Positions 54,506 through 63,578 of a DNA stretch of 64,000 nucleotides are shown one piece after another. Each line of letters opens with the position of its first letter. The stretch's first letter is position 1. Source of the DNA: Sessilibacter corallicola (lineage in GTDB: Bacteria > Pseudomonadota > Gammaproteobacteria > Pseudomonadales > Cellvibrionaceae); NCBI RefSeq assembly GCF_021290925.1, contig NZ_JAJSLX010000005.1, positions 124,001-188,000 of the forward strand, read 5' to 3'. Made by a program: the position numbers and the translations under genes. Under the pieces are notes generated by a model. It did no database searches. It was given only the letters and a program-made list of their open reading frames with translations, and was not told where the DNA came from.

Positions 54506-55120
54506 ATGTACCAAATAATTATTGCTGATGATCATCCGTTGTTTCGGCGCGCGCTCACAGAAGCACTGGCGGAAACGAATGTTCCTCACTTTGTGACAGA
54601 ATGCGAAACGTTCGAAGAAACCTTCGACGCGGTGGGACGTTTAAATCCCGATCTCCTCTTGCTCGACCTTAAAATGCCAGACCAAGGCGGTTTATTTGGC
54701 CTGATGCAAATTCGTGCTGAATTCCCTCAGGTGGCTGTTGCTGTTGTCAGCGCCAGTGAAGACACCCACATCATCCACACCGTGCAACAGTCGGGCGCGC
54801 TGGGATTTATCCCCAAATCGAGCAAAATCGACGCGTTGGTTAACGCCCTAAAAACGGTGCTTGATGGTAATTTAAGCTTTCCTGATCACGCCGATACCGG
54901 CGATAGTGAAATGGCTCGTAAATTGGCTTCACTCACGCCACAACAGTTGCGGGTCTTGCAGTTGATTGCCGATGGCGCGCTCAACAAACAAATCGGCTAC
55001 ACGCTCGATATCAAAGAGACTACTGTCAAATCTCACATTAGCGATATTTTCCGAAAATTGGATATTTATAATCGCACCCAAGCGGCACTGTTGGTTCAAC
55101 AATTGGATATTCCCGATTAA
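54506..55120 (+). CDS. LuxR/NarL-type response regulator (CrbR/ErdR-like)
   Basis: 204 residues. Receiver domain 1-120: MYQIIIADDHPLFRRALTEA, phospho-acceptor in LLLLDLKMPDQ, conserved lysine in GFIPKSSKIDAL. LuxR-type helix-turn-helix 140-204: SLTPQQLRVLQLIADGALNK then IKETTVKSHISDIFRKLDI. It is convergent with a solute-symporter-type hybrid kinase gene, 19 bases between stops. This pairing and sequence style fit the CrbS-CrbR (MxtR-ErdR) systems that control acetate and small-acid use. ATG at 54506 chosen over an in-frame TTG at 54500. A palindrome in its promoter suggests autoregulation. Confidence 0.85.
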   Translation: MYQIIIADDHPLFRRALTEALAETNVPHFVTECETFEETFDAVGRLNPDLLLLDLKMPDQGGLFGLMQIRAEFPQVAVAVVSASEDTHIIHTVQQSGALGFIPKSSKIDALVNALKTVLDGNLSFPDHADTGDSEMARKLASLTPQQLRVLQLIADGALNKQIGYTLDIKETTVKSHISDIFRKLDIYNRTQAALLVQQLDIPD

Positions 55121-55139
55121 TCTTATTTCTCTAGCCTAA

Positions 55140-58100
55140 TTACGCAACCCGATTGATCAGTGATCGCAGTGACAAAGGTTTCACCGGTTTGCGCAATAAA
55201 TAATAACCAAGGTCATTAATTTTTTGTTTCACTTCGTCGGTGTAATCGGCAGTAACCACAATACACGGAATAGACTGTTGCCAATGGTGAGTTAATTCAT
55301 GCATAACGTCTAATCCGGTTACGCCTTTATCCAAGTGATAATCGACAATGGCTAGGGTTGGAATGTCTTGATTTAAATTCTTCTGAGCTTGTTCTAAGTC
55401 GGTTGCCGTCACCAAGCGGTAACCCCAATCGCACAGTAAGTTAGACATACCATCGAGAATCTGTTGTTCGTTATCCACACACAGTATTAAACCACTGAAT
55501 TCTGAGGCCATACTTAATTTCGCTTGTTGCGGAAATTCCATAGGCAGGTTGTTCGCCACAGGTACAGATACAGAGAAACAACTGCCTTTGCCGGGTTCAG
55601 AGCGCACCGTTACCGGGTGTTCGAGCAGCGACCCCAGGCGCTGAACAATCGACAAGCCTAATCCCAGCCCTTTGGTTTGGCTGGCTTCAATACCGGAATC
55701 CAAGCGATGGAATTCCTCAAATACCAAAGCTTGTTGATCTTTAGGAATACCAACGCCGGTATCAATCACTTGAATGTCTGCGTAATCGCCGCGTCGGCGA
55801 ACACCGAGCAAAACCGAGCCGGAAGATGTGTATCTCTGAGCGTTGGTGAGTAGGTTTTGCAATATTCGCTTGAGTAAAATCGGATCGGTATCTACAGACA
55901 GATTGGTTTGCACATAACGCAGTTGCAGGTTTTTCTGTTCCATTAATGGCTGAAATTCCCCAGCCAGCGAATCCAATATTTCACTTAAGAAAAGCACTCG
56001 TCGAGACGGTTTGACGATGTCGGCATCCAGTTTAGAAACTTCCAACAGTTTACTCAGCAACGATTCCGCTGAGGTCAGCGACTGATTGAGATGCGATGCT
56101 ACCGGCAACAATAAATCTGAGATTTGTTGGTCTTTTTCAGAATAACGATTGAGTTTGTTGATGATCGACGCCGAAAACAGCGATGCAGAATTCAGCGGTT
56201 GTACCAAGTCGTGACCCGCAGCGGCGAGAAAGCGTGTTTTGTTGGTGTTGGCTTTTTTCAGATCTTCGTTGAGATGCACCAGTTTTTGCGTGCGCTCGGC
56301 AACGCGTTCTTCCAGTGCTTCGTTTGTGGATCGCAGCTGTGTTTCGATTTCTCTGTATTCGGTGATATCGGAATACACCGTGATGTAGAGGTTAGCTTCG
56401 ATGGGAATGCCGCTCAGTTCTATGTGGCGGCCGTCGGAGGTTTCACGCACATAATGCAGTGGCTTGTGGTGTTCTACCTCCAGTAATCGAGCGGCAACCA
56501 AGGCCTCTACATCGCCCGAGCCATAGCCGCCGGATTGCGCAATAAATCGAACCACCGCTGAGGCGTTTTGGCCGACGTACAAATAATTGGGCGGAAACTG
56601 GTAGAGATTGGCAAAGGTTTGATTCCAGGCAACCAGGTTTTGGTTTTCATCAATGACGGTAATTCCCTGGTTCAGACTGTGTAGGACTGCGTTGAGTAAA
56701 TCTCGGTTAAACAGAACCACTTCGGAGACCTCGTCCATTAAGGCGTTTAATTTTGAGTAATGGAATGAGCTTTGGCCTTCCATTAAGTTACGGAGCAATA
56801 AATCGGAGCCGCGTCTACCCAATACCGAACCCAGCAAGCGGTCGGCGGATTTCAGCATGTCTTCATCAACCAAGCCTTTATCGATCAATCGCCCAGTCAT
56901 AGGATTGCTGTGAGATTCAAAAAAGGCCGATACCTTGGCCGGGCTCAGAAACCGCTGTAGCAAGGCTTGCAAGTCTTCTTTACTGATGGCGTATTTCTTT
57001 TTGTTGGTTCGCTCAGTGGGCTCTAGAGGCGCGACAAAGCGTTGTGCTTGCTCGATGTCGGCAAAGCCCGGTTTGTAATACAGCGAGGCAATCACCAAAG
57101 CGAGTGCGTTTAACAACAAACTCCAAAAAGTGCCGTGTACGGTGGGGTTTAATCCTTCCAAGCCGAACAGCGCGTAGGGGCGCAGAAATTCGATTCCCAG
57201 CAAACCGTGGTTGAGGAACTGCGGATCAATCCAGCCGGAGTCGGTGAGTAGCGGCAAAAATAGGGTGTACATCCAAATGCCAAAGCCGACGCCAATCCCC
57301 CAATACGCGCCGCGACGATTAGCGCCGTGCCAAATAAGACCCAACAGCATGGCCGGTGCAAACTGTGCAACGGCGACAAACGAGAGCACGCCGATGTCGG
57401 ATAAATTGTGATACTGCGACAGCAATCGATAATAAAAAAAGCCGAACAGCAACACCAAAACAATGCCAATGCGCCTGATGGTTAACACCCGATTTTTAAT
57501 GTTGGTGTTTTCATCTAGCCAGCCGAGCTTGATCAACAGCGGCAGGACCAGCTCGTTGCAAATCATGGTTGCCAAAGTAATCGATGAGATAATCACCATT
57601 GAGGTACCGGCTGAAAATCCTCCGATAAAGGCCAATAGGGCAAGCCAGTCTTGCTCAAAAACCAACGGAATACGCAGCGTGATAAAACTGAAACTGCCGA
57701 GCAAATCCTGATTCAATAACGCAATCAGCCCTAGCGGTAACAAAAATAAATTGATCAACAAGAGATAAAGCGGAAACATCCAGCGCGCGGTTTTTAAATC
57801 TTTGTCACTGCGATATTCCACCACGGCAACGTGAAAGTGCCGAGGCAATACGATAATGGCTATAGCGCCGAGCAGGGCGTGGGTTAAATAGGTGCTCGGG
57901 TTGGAATATTCAGTGAGCGTGCGTGCAATATCGGAATTGTTGAATGATTGGCTGATAACATCGCCAAATCCGTTGTAGATGCCGTAAACCGCAAAACCGC
58001 CGACGGCCAAAATAGCCACTAGCTTAACCAGAGATTCAAAAGCAATCGCGAGTATAATTCCCTGGTGGCTTTCACTGGAATCCACCGTGCGCGTGCCAAA

Positions 58101-58619
58101 CAAAATACTGAAAATCGCCATAATGACTGCGATGTAAAAAGTTGGATCACCAAACCAATTAAGCTCTGTGGATGTGGTTTGGGTTAACAGCTGAAAACTG
58201 CCGGAAACCGCTTTTAGCTGCAAGGCAATGTAGGGCACAACGCCGAATACGCATAACAGAGCCACAACCATGCCGATGCCGCGACTGTGGCCATAACGTG
58301 CCGAAATAAAATCCGAAATGGTTGTGCTGTTTTCTTTTTTGGCAATGCAAATAATTCGGTCAAAGACTTTCCAGCCAACGGTAATTAGCACAATGGCGCC
58401 GAAATAGGTCGGCGCTAAAATCCAGCCGTGTGTTGCGGCCTGGCGTACCGTGCCGTAAAACGCCCAGGTGGTACAAAAAATCGCAAGCGTCATGCTGTAA
58501 ACGTAAGGCTGCCAAGACGAGCGAGCGACGCGATTGCCCCAAGTGGCAATAACAAATAAAAACGCCATATACAGCAGTGAAACACCACCGACAAACCAAG
58601 CTGTATTCATAAATTCCAT
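55140..58619 (-). CDS. Hybrid histidine kinase with sodium/solute-symporter sensor (CrbS/MxtR-like)
   Basis: 1159 residues. Residues 1-500 are an SSS-family transporter domain of about 13 helices (FAPAMLLGLIWHGANRRGAY, SAGTSMVIISSITLATMICN). PAS about 620-745 (LHSLNQGITVIDENQNLVAW), a short coiled coil, then HisKA with the H-box AAGHDLVQPLNSA near 802. HATPase follows with ILQNLLTNAQRYT, VIDTGVGIP and GLGLGLSIVQ, then a C-terminal receiver with Asp in LAIVDYHLDKG near 1090 and LLRKPVKPL. The transporter part probably senses or imports the signal. The likely partner is the convergent LuxR-type regulator. AAGAAG precedes the ATG. It is separated from the TRAP operon by 484 bases. Confidence 0.92.
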   Translation of the reverse strand: MEFMNTAWFVGGVSLLYMAFLFVIATWGNRVARSSWQPYVYSMTLAIFCTTWAFYGTVRQAATHGWILAPTYFGAIVLITVGWKVFDRIICIAKKENSTTISDFISARYGHSRGIGMVVALLCVFGVVPYIALQLKAVSGSFQLLTQTTSTELNWFGDPTFYIAVIMAIFSILFGTRTVDSSESHQGIILAIAFESLVKLVAILAVGGFAVYGIYNGFGDVISQSFNNSDIARTLTEYSNPSTYLTHALLGAIAIIVLPRHFHVAVVEYRSDKDLKTARWMFPLYLLLINLFLLPLGLIALLNQDLLGSFSFITLRIPLVFEQDWLALLAFIGGFSAGTSMVIISSITLATMICNELVLPLLIKLGWLDENTNIKNRVLTIRRIGIVLVLLFGFFYYRLLSQYHNLSDIGVLSFVAVAQFAPAMLLGLIWHGANRRGAYWGIGVGFGIWMYTLFLPLLTDSGWIDPQFLNHGLLGIEFLRPYALFGLEGLNPTVHGTFWSLLLNALALVIASLYYKPGFADIEQAQRFVAPLEPTERTNKKKYAISKEDLQALLQRFLSPAKVSAFFESHSNPMTGRLIDKGLVDEDMLKSADRLLGSVLGRRGSDLLLRNLMEGQSSFHYSKLNALMDEVSEVVLFNRDLLNAVLHSLNQGITVIDENQNLVAWNQTFANLYQFPPNYLYVGQNASAVVRFIAQSGGYGSGDVEALVAARLLEVEHHKPLHYVRETSDGRHIELSGIPIEANLYITVYSDITEYREIETQLRSTNEALEERVAERTQKLVHLNEDLKKANTNKTRFLAAAGHDLVQPLNSASLFSASIINKLNRYSEKDQQISDLLLPVASHLNQSLTSAESLLSKLLEVSKLDADIVKPSRRVLFLSEILDSLAGEFQPLMEQKNLQLRYVQTNLSVDTDPILLKRILQNLLTNAQRYTSSGSVLLGVRRRGDYADIQVIDTGVGIPKDQQALVFEEFHRLDSGIEASQTKGLGLGLSIVQRLGSLLEHPVTVRSEPGKGSCFSVSVPVANNLPMEFPQQAKLSMASEFSGLILCVDNEQQILDGMSNLLCDWGYRLVTATDLEQAQKNLNQDIPTLAIVDYHLDKGVTGLDVMHELTHHWQQSIPCIVVTADYTDEVKQKINDLGYYLLRKPVKPLSLRSLINRVA

Positions 58620-58802
58620 CGTATTCTTCTTAAGAGCATTTCTGTTGTGATTGAAATGCCGTTGAATAAAAACTGTGGGATACGGGCATTATTTTGGCAA
58701 CTTTCTAAAAATTTTTATACTAATAAGGTTAATTCCACCGCAGCGTCTTTCATCAGACAGCTCTGTAGTATTTACCTTATCAGTTAGTTTCTAAACGAAT
58801 CT

Positions 58803-58830
58803 GGTTTATGCCACTGGGTTTATGTCACTG
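58803..58830. repeat. 14-bp tandem duplication
   Basis: GGTTTATGCCACTG is followed directly by GGTTTATGTCACTG; one mismatch. Confidence 0.9.
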
Positions 58831-58957
58831 TAAATTCACAAGCGTTCACTAGATTTTTATCGATTCTTGGTCATGCTTTATGTGGGCATGATGGCAAGGT
58901 AATGAATGACTTAAAAATAGTAGTGATATAGTTGGAAATTTACACTCAATTAACAAA

Positions 58958-58971
58958 CCTACTTTGGTAGG
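58958..58971. promoter_or_regulatory. Palindrome CCTACTTTGGTAGG before the TRAP operon
   Basis: Differs from the perfect palindrome at 54402 at only two central positions. It is 132 bases before the first TRAP gene. Confidence 0.5.
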
Positions 58972-59103
58972 TCTTTGGTTTTTCCCCTACGAAAGAAGGG
59001 TTGGATGGTGGAGTCAGTCTTTTATAGTTTTTTCATGCCCTGGTGGATTCAAAAATCTTTTACCGAATAACCAGTTATCAAAAATAATAATCAGGATTAG
59101 GCT

Positions 59104-60153
59104 ATGAAAAAAACGTTAAAAACCCTGTTGGCAACCTCAGCTTTGGCCGTGTGTTGTGCGGCAGCGCACGCTAAACCGGTTCTTCTAAAAACGCCTATTG
59201 CGTTTAGTTCGCAGCTGCCCGCACTGGGAACGCCCATTTCCTGGGTGGCTGATCAGTTGCCCGTGGTTTCCGGTGGCGAGCTGAAAATGAAATTGTACGA
59301 GCCTGGAAAACTGGTTGCCCCACTGCAAATTTTAGACGCCGTTTCCAGCGGTAAAGTAAACTCTGGTTACGCCATTGCCGGTTACTGGTCCGGTAAAATT
59401 CCAGCTGCGGCCATTTTCTCCACCATTCCATTCGGTCCGGAAGCGCCGGAATTTATGGCGTGGATGTATTACGGTAACGGGTTGAAGCTGTATCAAAAAA
59501 TGTATGACGATGCCGGTTACAACGTGCACGTTGAACCTTGCGCATTGATCAGTCCAGAAACCTCAGGCTGGTATAAAAAACCGATTAATTCTGTCGGCGA
59601 TTTAAAAGGACTGAATATTCGCTTTTACGGCCTCGGTGGTGAGGTAATGCAAAAGCTGGGTGTATCGACGTCGTTGTTACCCGGAGGTGAAATCTTCGGC
59701 GCACTTGAAAAAGGCGCAATCGACGCAACAGAATTCAGCCAACCGGCAATCGATGAAAAATTAGGTTTTTATAAAGTCGCTAAGCACAATTATTTTCCGG
59801 GTTGGCACCAACAAGCGACGTTCTTCGAATTGCTTATCAACAAAAAAACCTGGGATGGCATGAGCGATCAGCAACGCGCGGTTATTTCCACAACCTGTAA
59901 AGCCTCGGTTACCAACTCAGTTGCAGAATCCGAATACATTCAGTTTGAAGCCATTAAAGCCAATACCGAACAACGTGGCGTGACGATTCACGAATGGCCG
60001 CCAGAAATGTTGGATGCCTTCCGTACCGCTTGGGATCAAGTTGTTGAAGAACAGAAAAAAGATCCTACCTTTGCCGCCGTGTATGAAGACCTTTCTACCT
60101 TCCGAGAAAATTATAAATTGTGGTCCACTCGCGCCTTTGTGCCGCGTGACTAA
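59104..60153 (+). CDS. dctP: TRAP transporter periplasmic binding protein, TakP-like
   Basis: 349 residues, secreted by the signal peptide KKTLKTLLATSALAVCCAAA (cleaved after HA). DctP-type solute-binding protein. The blocks PETSGWYKKPI, DLKGLNIRFYGLGGEVMQKL, ALEKGAIDATEF and DEKLGFYKVAKHNYFPGWHQ follow the TakP subgroup, which binds 2-oxoacids such as pyruvate and related small monocarboxylates. The arginine of NIRF would bind the carboxylate. It is the first gene of a P-Q-M operon. ATG with AGGATTAGG upstream. A hairpin separates it from the membrane subunits. Exact substrate inferred. Confidence 0.92.
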   Translation: MKKTLKTLLATSALAVCCAAAHAKPVLLKTPIAFSSQLPALGTPISWVADQLPVVSGGELKMKLYEPGKLVAPLQILDAVSSGKVNSGYAIAGYWSGKIPAAAIFSTIPFGPEAPEFMAWMYYGNGLKLYQKMYDDAGYNVHVEPCALISPETSGWYKKPINSVGDLKGLNIRFYGLGGEVMQKLGVSTSLLPGGEIFGALEKGAIDATEFSQPAIDEKLGFYKVAKHNYFPGWHQQATFFELLINKKTWDGMSDQQRAVISTTCKASVTNSVAESEYIQFEAIKANTEQRGVTIHEWPPEMLDAFRTAWDQVVEEQKKDPTFAAVYEDLSTFRENYKLWSTRAFVPRD

Positions 60154-60170
60154 CATTGAGTAAATCCATT

Positions 60171-60202
60171 AAAGGCGTCTTCGGACGCCTTTCTATCTTG
60201 TA
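60171..60202 (+). terminator. Intra-operon hairpin between dctP and dctQ
   Basis: AAAGGCGTC (60171-60179) pairs with GACGCCTTT (60184-60192) around the stable loop TTCG, followed by TCTATCTT. Probably a partial terminator or 3' stabiliser that keeps dctP expressed above the membrane genes. Confidence 0.75.
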
Positions 60203-60223
60203 CAGTTTTATAAAAGGTGTCTC

Positions 60224-60766
60224 ATGAATCAGTCCTCTTCCGGTGCCAATGAACCGGTGCCGTTTGCTGATCTCATCGATCGAATCATTATTCGGGTTTG
60301 CCAATCGGTTGCTTGGATATTTCTCTTATTAATGATTGTGATTTTAGCGCAAGTCACATTGCGACGAGGATTCAGTGCTGGGCTGATTATTCTTGAAGAG
60401 CTTCAATGGCATTTGTACGCCATCGGCGTTTTTATCGGTGTGGTTTACGCTCAAGCCAGAGATACCCACGTGCGCGTGGATATTTTAAGAATGCGTTTCA
60501 GCGCTACTGCCAGACATATCATTGAAATTATTGGCTTGTCAGTTTTATTAATGCCGTTTCTCTGGGTGGTGTTTTATCACGGGTTGGATTTTGTCTATCA
60601 ATCGTGGCGCATCGGCGAGCGTTCCTTAGCGCCTGCGGGATTGCCGTGGCGATGGTTAATTAAGAGTTTAATTCCTTTGACGATGGGATTATTGATGATT
60701 GCAGTATTGAATCGAATAGCGCGCGAGTGTGTGTTATTGGTTCGCCAATTTAAGAAGGACGCGTGA
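60224..60766 (+). CDS. dctQ: TRAP transporter small membrane subunit
   Basis: 180 residues, four membrane helices typical of DctQ: VAWIFLLLMIVILAQVTLRR, the region EELQWHLYAIGVFIGVVYAQ with the conserved E-E-x-x, HIIEIIGLSVLLMPFLWVVF, and a C-terminal IPLTMGLLMIAVLNRIA. The polar segment THVRVDILRMRF after helix 2 is a family hallmark. It forms the permease with DctM, powered by sodium or proton gradients. Its stop codon is one base before the dctM ATG. Confidence 0.92.
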   Translation: MNQSSSGANEPVPFADLIDRIIIRVCQSVAWIFLLLMIVILAQVTLRRGFSAGLIILEELQWHLYAIGVFIGVVYAQARDTHVRVDILRMRFSATARHIIEIIGLSVLLMPFLWVVFYHGLDFVYQSWRIGERSLAPAGLPWRWLIKSLIPLTMGLLMIAVLNRIARECVLLVRQFKKDA

Positions 60767-60767
60767 C

Positions 60768-62156
60768 ATGGAAATCAATGAAATTCTCATCGTGGCCATG
60801 TTTGTCACGTTTATATTATTACTGTTTACAGGATTACCCGTCGCTTGGGTACTTGCCGGTGTTGGCATTTTATTCGCGTTTATTGCCTACCAATCGGATA
60901 TTCACCTCGATACCATCACCGGTATTGATTTTGTGTCTGTGGGTTTGGTGGTAGACCGGACCTATAAAATCATGGACAACTGGATTCTCGTTGCGCTGCC
61001 CATGTTTATTTTTATGGGTAACTTGCTGGATAAATCCGGTGTTGCTGAAAAACTGATGAAATCCTTCCAGGAATTATTTGGCAACGTGCGTGGTGGTTTG
61101 GCCATTACCGTGGTTCTGATCGGAATTATTCTCGCGGCTTCCACGGGAATTGTTGGCGCATCCGTTGTGCTACTGGGCGTTATGTCATTACCGGCCATGC
61201 TCAATCAGGGTTACAGTAAAACCGTCACCGTCGGTACCGTAGCCAGTTCTGGAACCTTGGGCATATTAATTCCGCCGAGCATTATGTTGGTTATTATGGC
61301 CGACCAACTGGCGTTGTCGGTGGGTGATTTATTTATGGGGGCGGTGTTCCCAGGTTTAATTCTTGGTGTGCTTTATATTGTTTATATTTTGGGGTGGGGA
61401 ATTATCAAGCCCGATTCCATGCCGCTGGCTAAAGACGTTAAACCCGTCACCCGCACGGTTTGTTGGAACGTGGTAAAAGCCGTAACGCCAACACTGGCTA
61501 TGATATTGGCGGTACTCGGCAGTATTTTCGCCGGCATTGCAACGCCCACCGAAGCCTCCGCCGTAGGTGCAGCCGCGGCAATGGCGTTAGCTTGGCAAAA
61601 CGGACGCTTGAGCATTAAAGTTATTCAAGAATGTTTACGCGATACATTAAATGTAAGTGGTTACATTTTTGCGATTTTTATTGGCGCGACCATGTTTGCA
61701 CTTGTCCTGCGCGAATTGGGCGGTGATGAATACATCGAATCATTACTGACTTCACTACCGTTTGGTCCCTACGGAATTATTTTATTCATTCTGTTTATTG
61801 TCTTCCTGTTAGGCTTTATCTTGGATTGGATTGAAATAACCCTCATTATTTTACCGTTGGTGGCACCGGTTATTAGTGCGTTGGAAATTGCCATTAACGG
61901 CTACGGTGTGTTGGATAATCCAACCATGGTTTGGTTTGTAATGCTGGTTGCATTAACATTACAGACATCGTTCTTAACACCGCCGGTTGGCTTTTCACTC
62001 TTTTATCTTAAAGGTGTGTGCCCGCCAGGCGTTACTTTAGGAACTATTTATAAAGGGGTTATGCCGTTTATCCTACTGCAACTGACGGCGTTAGCACTGC
62101 TTATTGCCTTCCCAGCACTGGTCAATTGGTTCCCGGCTGTGGTTTACGGCCAGTAG
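60768..62156 (+). CDS. dctM: TRAP transporter large membrane subunit
   Basis: 462 residues from ATG 60768, chosen because it lies one base after dctQ and has AAGGAC upstream; an earlier in-frame start at 60729 would lie inside dctQ. About twelve membrane helices. Family blocks: ALPMFIFMGNLLDKSGVAEK, GIILAASTGIVGASVVLLGV, TVGTVASSGTLGILIPPSIM, GIATPTEASAVGAAAAMALA and FILDWIEITLIILPLVAPV. Last gene of the TRAP operon. No strong terminator seen after it. Confidence 0.95.
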   Translation: MEINEILIVAMFVTFILLLFTGLPVAWVLAGVGILFAFIAYQSDIHLDTITGIDFVSVGLVVDRTYKIMDNWILVALPMFIFMGNLLDKSGVAEKLMKSFQELFGNVRGGLAITVVLIGIILAASTGIVGASVVLLGVMSLPAMLNQGYSKTVTVGTVASSGTLGILIPPSIMLVIMADQLALSVGDLFMGAVFPGLILGVLYIVYILGWGIIKPDSMPLAKDVKPVTRTVCWNVVKAVTPTLAMILAVLGSIFAGIATPTEASAVGAAAAMALAWQNGRLSIKVIQECLRDTLNVSGYIFAIFIGATMFALVLRELGGDEYIESLLTSLPFGPYGIILFILFIVFLLGFILDWIEITLIILPLVAPVISALEIAINGYGVLDNPTMVWFVMLVALTLQTSFLTPPVGFSLFYLKGVCPPGVTLGTIYKGVMPFILLQLTALALLIAFPALVNWFPAVVYGQ

Positions 62157-62228
62157 CGCAGAGCGCAGAAAACTTCACCGGTGGTTGCTGGTCAAAGTAG
62201 GTAATTTAATTCAAAAAATTATATTTTA

Positions 62229-62732
62229 ATGAAGCAAATGATCGAAACGATCAATCAATGGATTGATGCCACCCTAGAGGCCAACAGAGACAAGCAACAG
62301 TGTTGCTTGTCTCTTCCTAAGCGTGTTCACCAATTTTACGATGAAGAATTTCTCGCCAGCGCATTTTTCGTAGAAACCACCGCCATTCCAAAACCAACGT
62401 TCATTACCAATATTCCCGGTGCAGAGGAATACTTAGCGATGGATGTTCGCGGTGTTACCTACAAAAATACCTACTTTGTTCATCCCGATATTCCGCTTTC
62501 TACTCACGTTCATGAACTCGTACACGTAGCACAGTGGAAACTATTAGGCGCCGAAACATTTATTAGTGAATACATTCGAGGTGTGCAAACCTACGGTTAT
62601 CGTGATTCACCGTTGGAAGACATTGCATTTACTGTTCAACAAGACTTCGAAGACGAAAACGCGAGCACGAACAAACCCTACGATGTGGTAGAGCGCGTGA
62701 ATTTATTCTTACTCAAAAATAAATTAGTGTGA
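62229..62732 (+). CDS. Small protein with HExxH zinc-protease-like motif
   Basis: 167 residues, no signal peptide or membrane helix. The segment STHVHELVHVAQWKLLG has the H-E-x-x-H zinc motif and the following V-x-Q seen in DUF4157-type minimal gluzincins. A downstream glutamate in DSPLEDIAF could be the third ligand. The N-terminal third is helical with Cys-Cys (QQCCLSL). It might be an active peptidase or a structural relative. Weak ribosome site. Convergent with the DUF99 gene with 12 bases between. No partner is obvious. Confidence 0.65.
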   Translation: MKQMIETINQWIDATLEANRDKQQCCLSLPKRVHQFYDEEFLASAFFVETTAIPKPTFITNIPGAEEYLAMDVRGVTYKNTYFVHPDIPLSTHVHELVHVAQWKLLGAETFISEYIRGVQTYGYRDSPLEDIAFTVQQDFEDENASTNKPYDVVERVNLFLLKNKLV

Positions 62733-62744
62733 ACAGGCCCTAGT

Positions 62745-63332
62745 TTAAGCGCTGTTGCTGCTCTGTCCCGTCATCACCGCGGAACCGATCAAGTGCGCAA
62801 GTCTTAGCGCCTCTGGTACATTGCCTGTATCGGTGACACGTTCTAAAATTTTTCCAGCTTGCACAGAATCACAACCCTTCACCTGATAATAAAACGCCGA
62901 GTGCTGATAGATCTCTCCAGCGTTTAAAATGGTCTGCCAGCGATTTTCAGCGTCAGCAAAATTCTCCAAAGCGTTCTTAATGGCCTTAAGATTGGGCGGT
63001 TTGCGCATAACTGCAATACACGGTTTGTTTACTGCTTGGGCGAGAGCGTCTAAATCGATGACATTAAAACCGCCAACGGCAATGCCATCGGTGAGTACAG
63101 CGTGAACTTGATTAAAAAATTTACTCTCGGTTAGAAGGTGTGCGATGACATCCGTCGCATTATGACCGTCTTTTTCAATTTGCCCCCAAAGCATGCCTTC
63201 AAAGCGCGTACCAGAACACACAATGCCAGAGATATTCACGTCTGATCCGCGTTTGTGCTGAAACGGCGCGTCGTCAAAACCGATAACTCGCAATTGTTTG
63301 TTGAGTCTTAATGCTTCATCGATAGATTTCAT
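62745..63332 (-). CDS. DUF99 protein (endonuclease dU family)
   Basis: 195 residues. The N-terminal RVIGFDDAPF, then VCSGTRFEGMLWGQIEKDGHNATD, AVLTDGIAVGGFNVIDLDALA, KPCIAVMRKPPN and the C-terminal PEALRLAHLIGSAV match DUF99, a family related to endonuclease V and best known from archaea, where a member nicks DNA at deoxyuridine. The two aspartates in FDDAPF and the D-G-I-A-V-G-G block are the expected metal-site residues. Presence in a gammaproteobacterium is uncommon in my experience but not unknown. No DNA-repair gene is adjacent. Activity is inferred from the family. Confidence 0.82.
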   Translation of the reverse strand: MKSIDEALRLNKQLRVIGFDDAPFQHKRGSDVNISGIVCSGTRFEGMLWGQIEKDGHNATDVIAHLLTESKFFNQVHAVLTDGIAVGGFNVIDLDALAQAVNKPCIAVMRKPPNLKAIKNALENFADAENRWQTILNAGEIYQHSAFYYQVKGCDSVQAGKILERVTDTGNVPEALRLAHLIGSAVMTGQSSNSA

Positions 63333-63578
63333 GGTAAGAATTATTAAACTTTAGTTATATTGAAGTAGGACGATAACATAAAGGCGAGGTTAATTATTCA
63401 CACCTTAATAAGCCTTTACTGATATTTGAGCTAAAACGAACCCTCTACATAAGCAAGCGGTGATCCATAAAATAATAAAATGATGTCATGCTGATTTTCT
63501 GTGAAAAAAAGCCCATGCGGTTTTAAAATACAATTAAGGAAAACAATGGATTCCACGTAATTACGCGAGGTGAAATTT

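Larger units (their letters stand above)
58620..59103. other. Divergent region, histidine kinase / TRAP operon
   Basis: 484 bases. It contains a 14-bp tandem duplication (58803-58830), the palindrome CCTACTTTGGTAGG (58958-58971), and a further half-site-like CCCTAC...AAGGG at 58985-59000. No gene seen. Confidence 0.55.
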
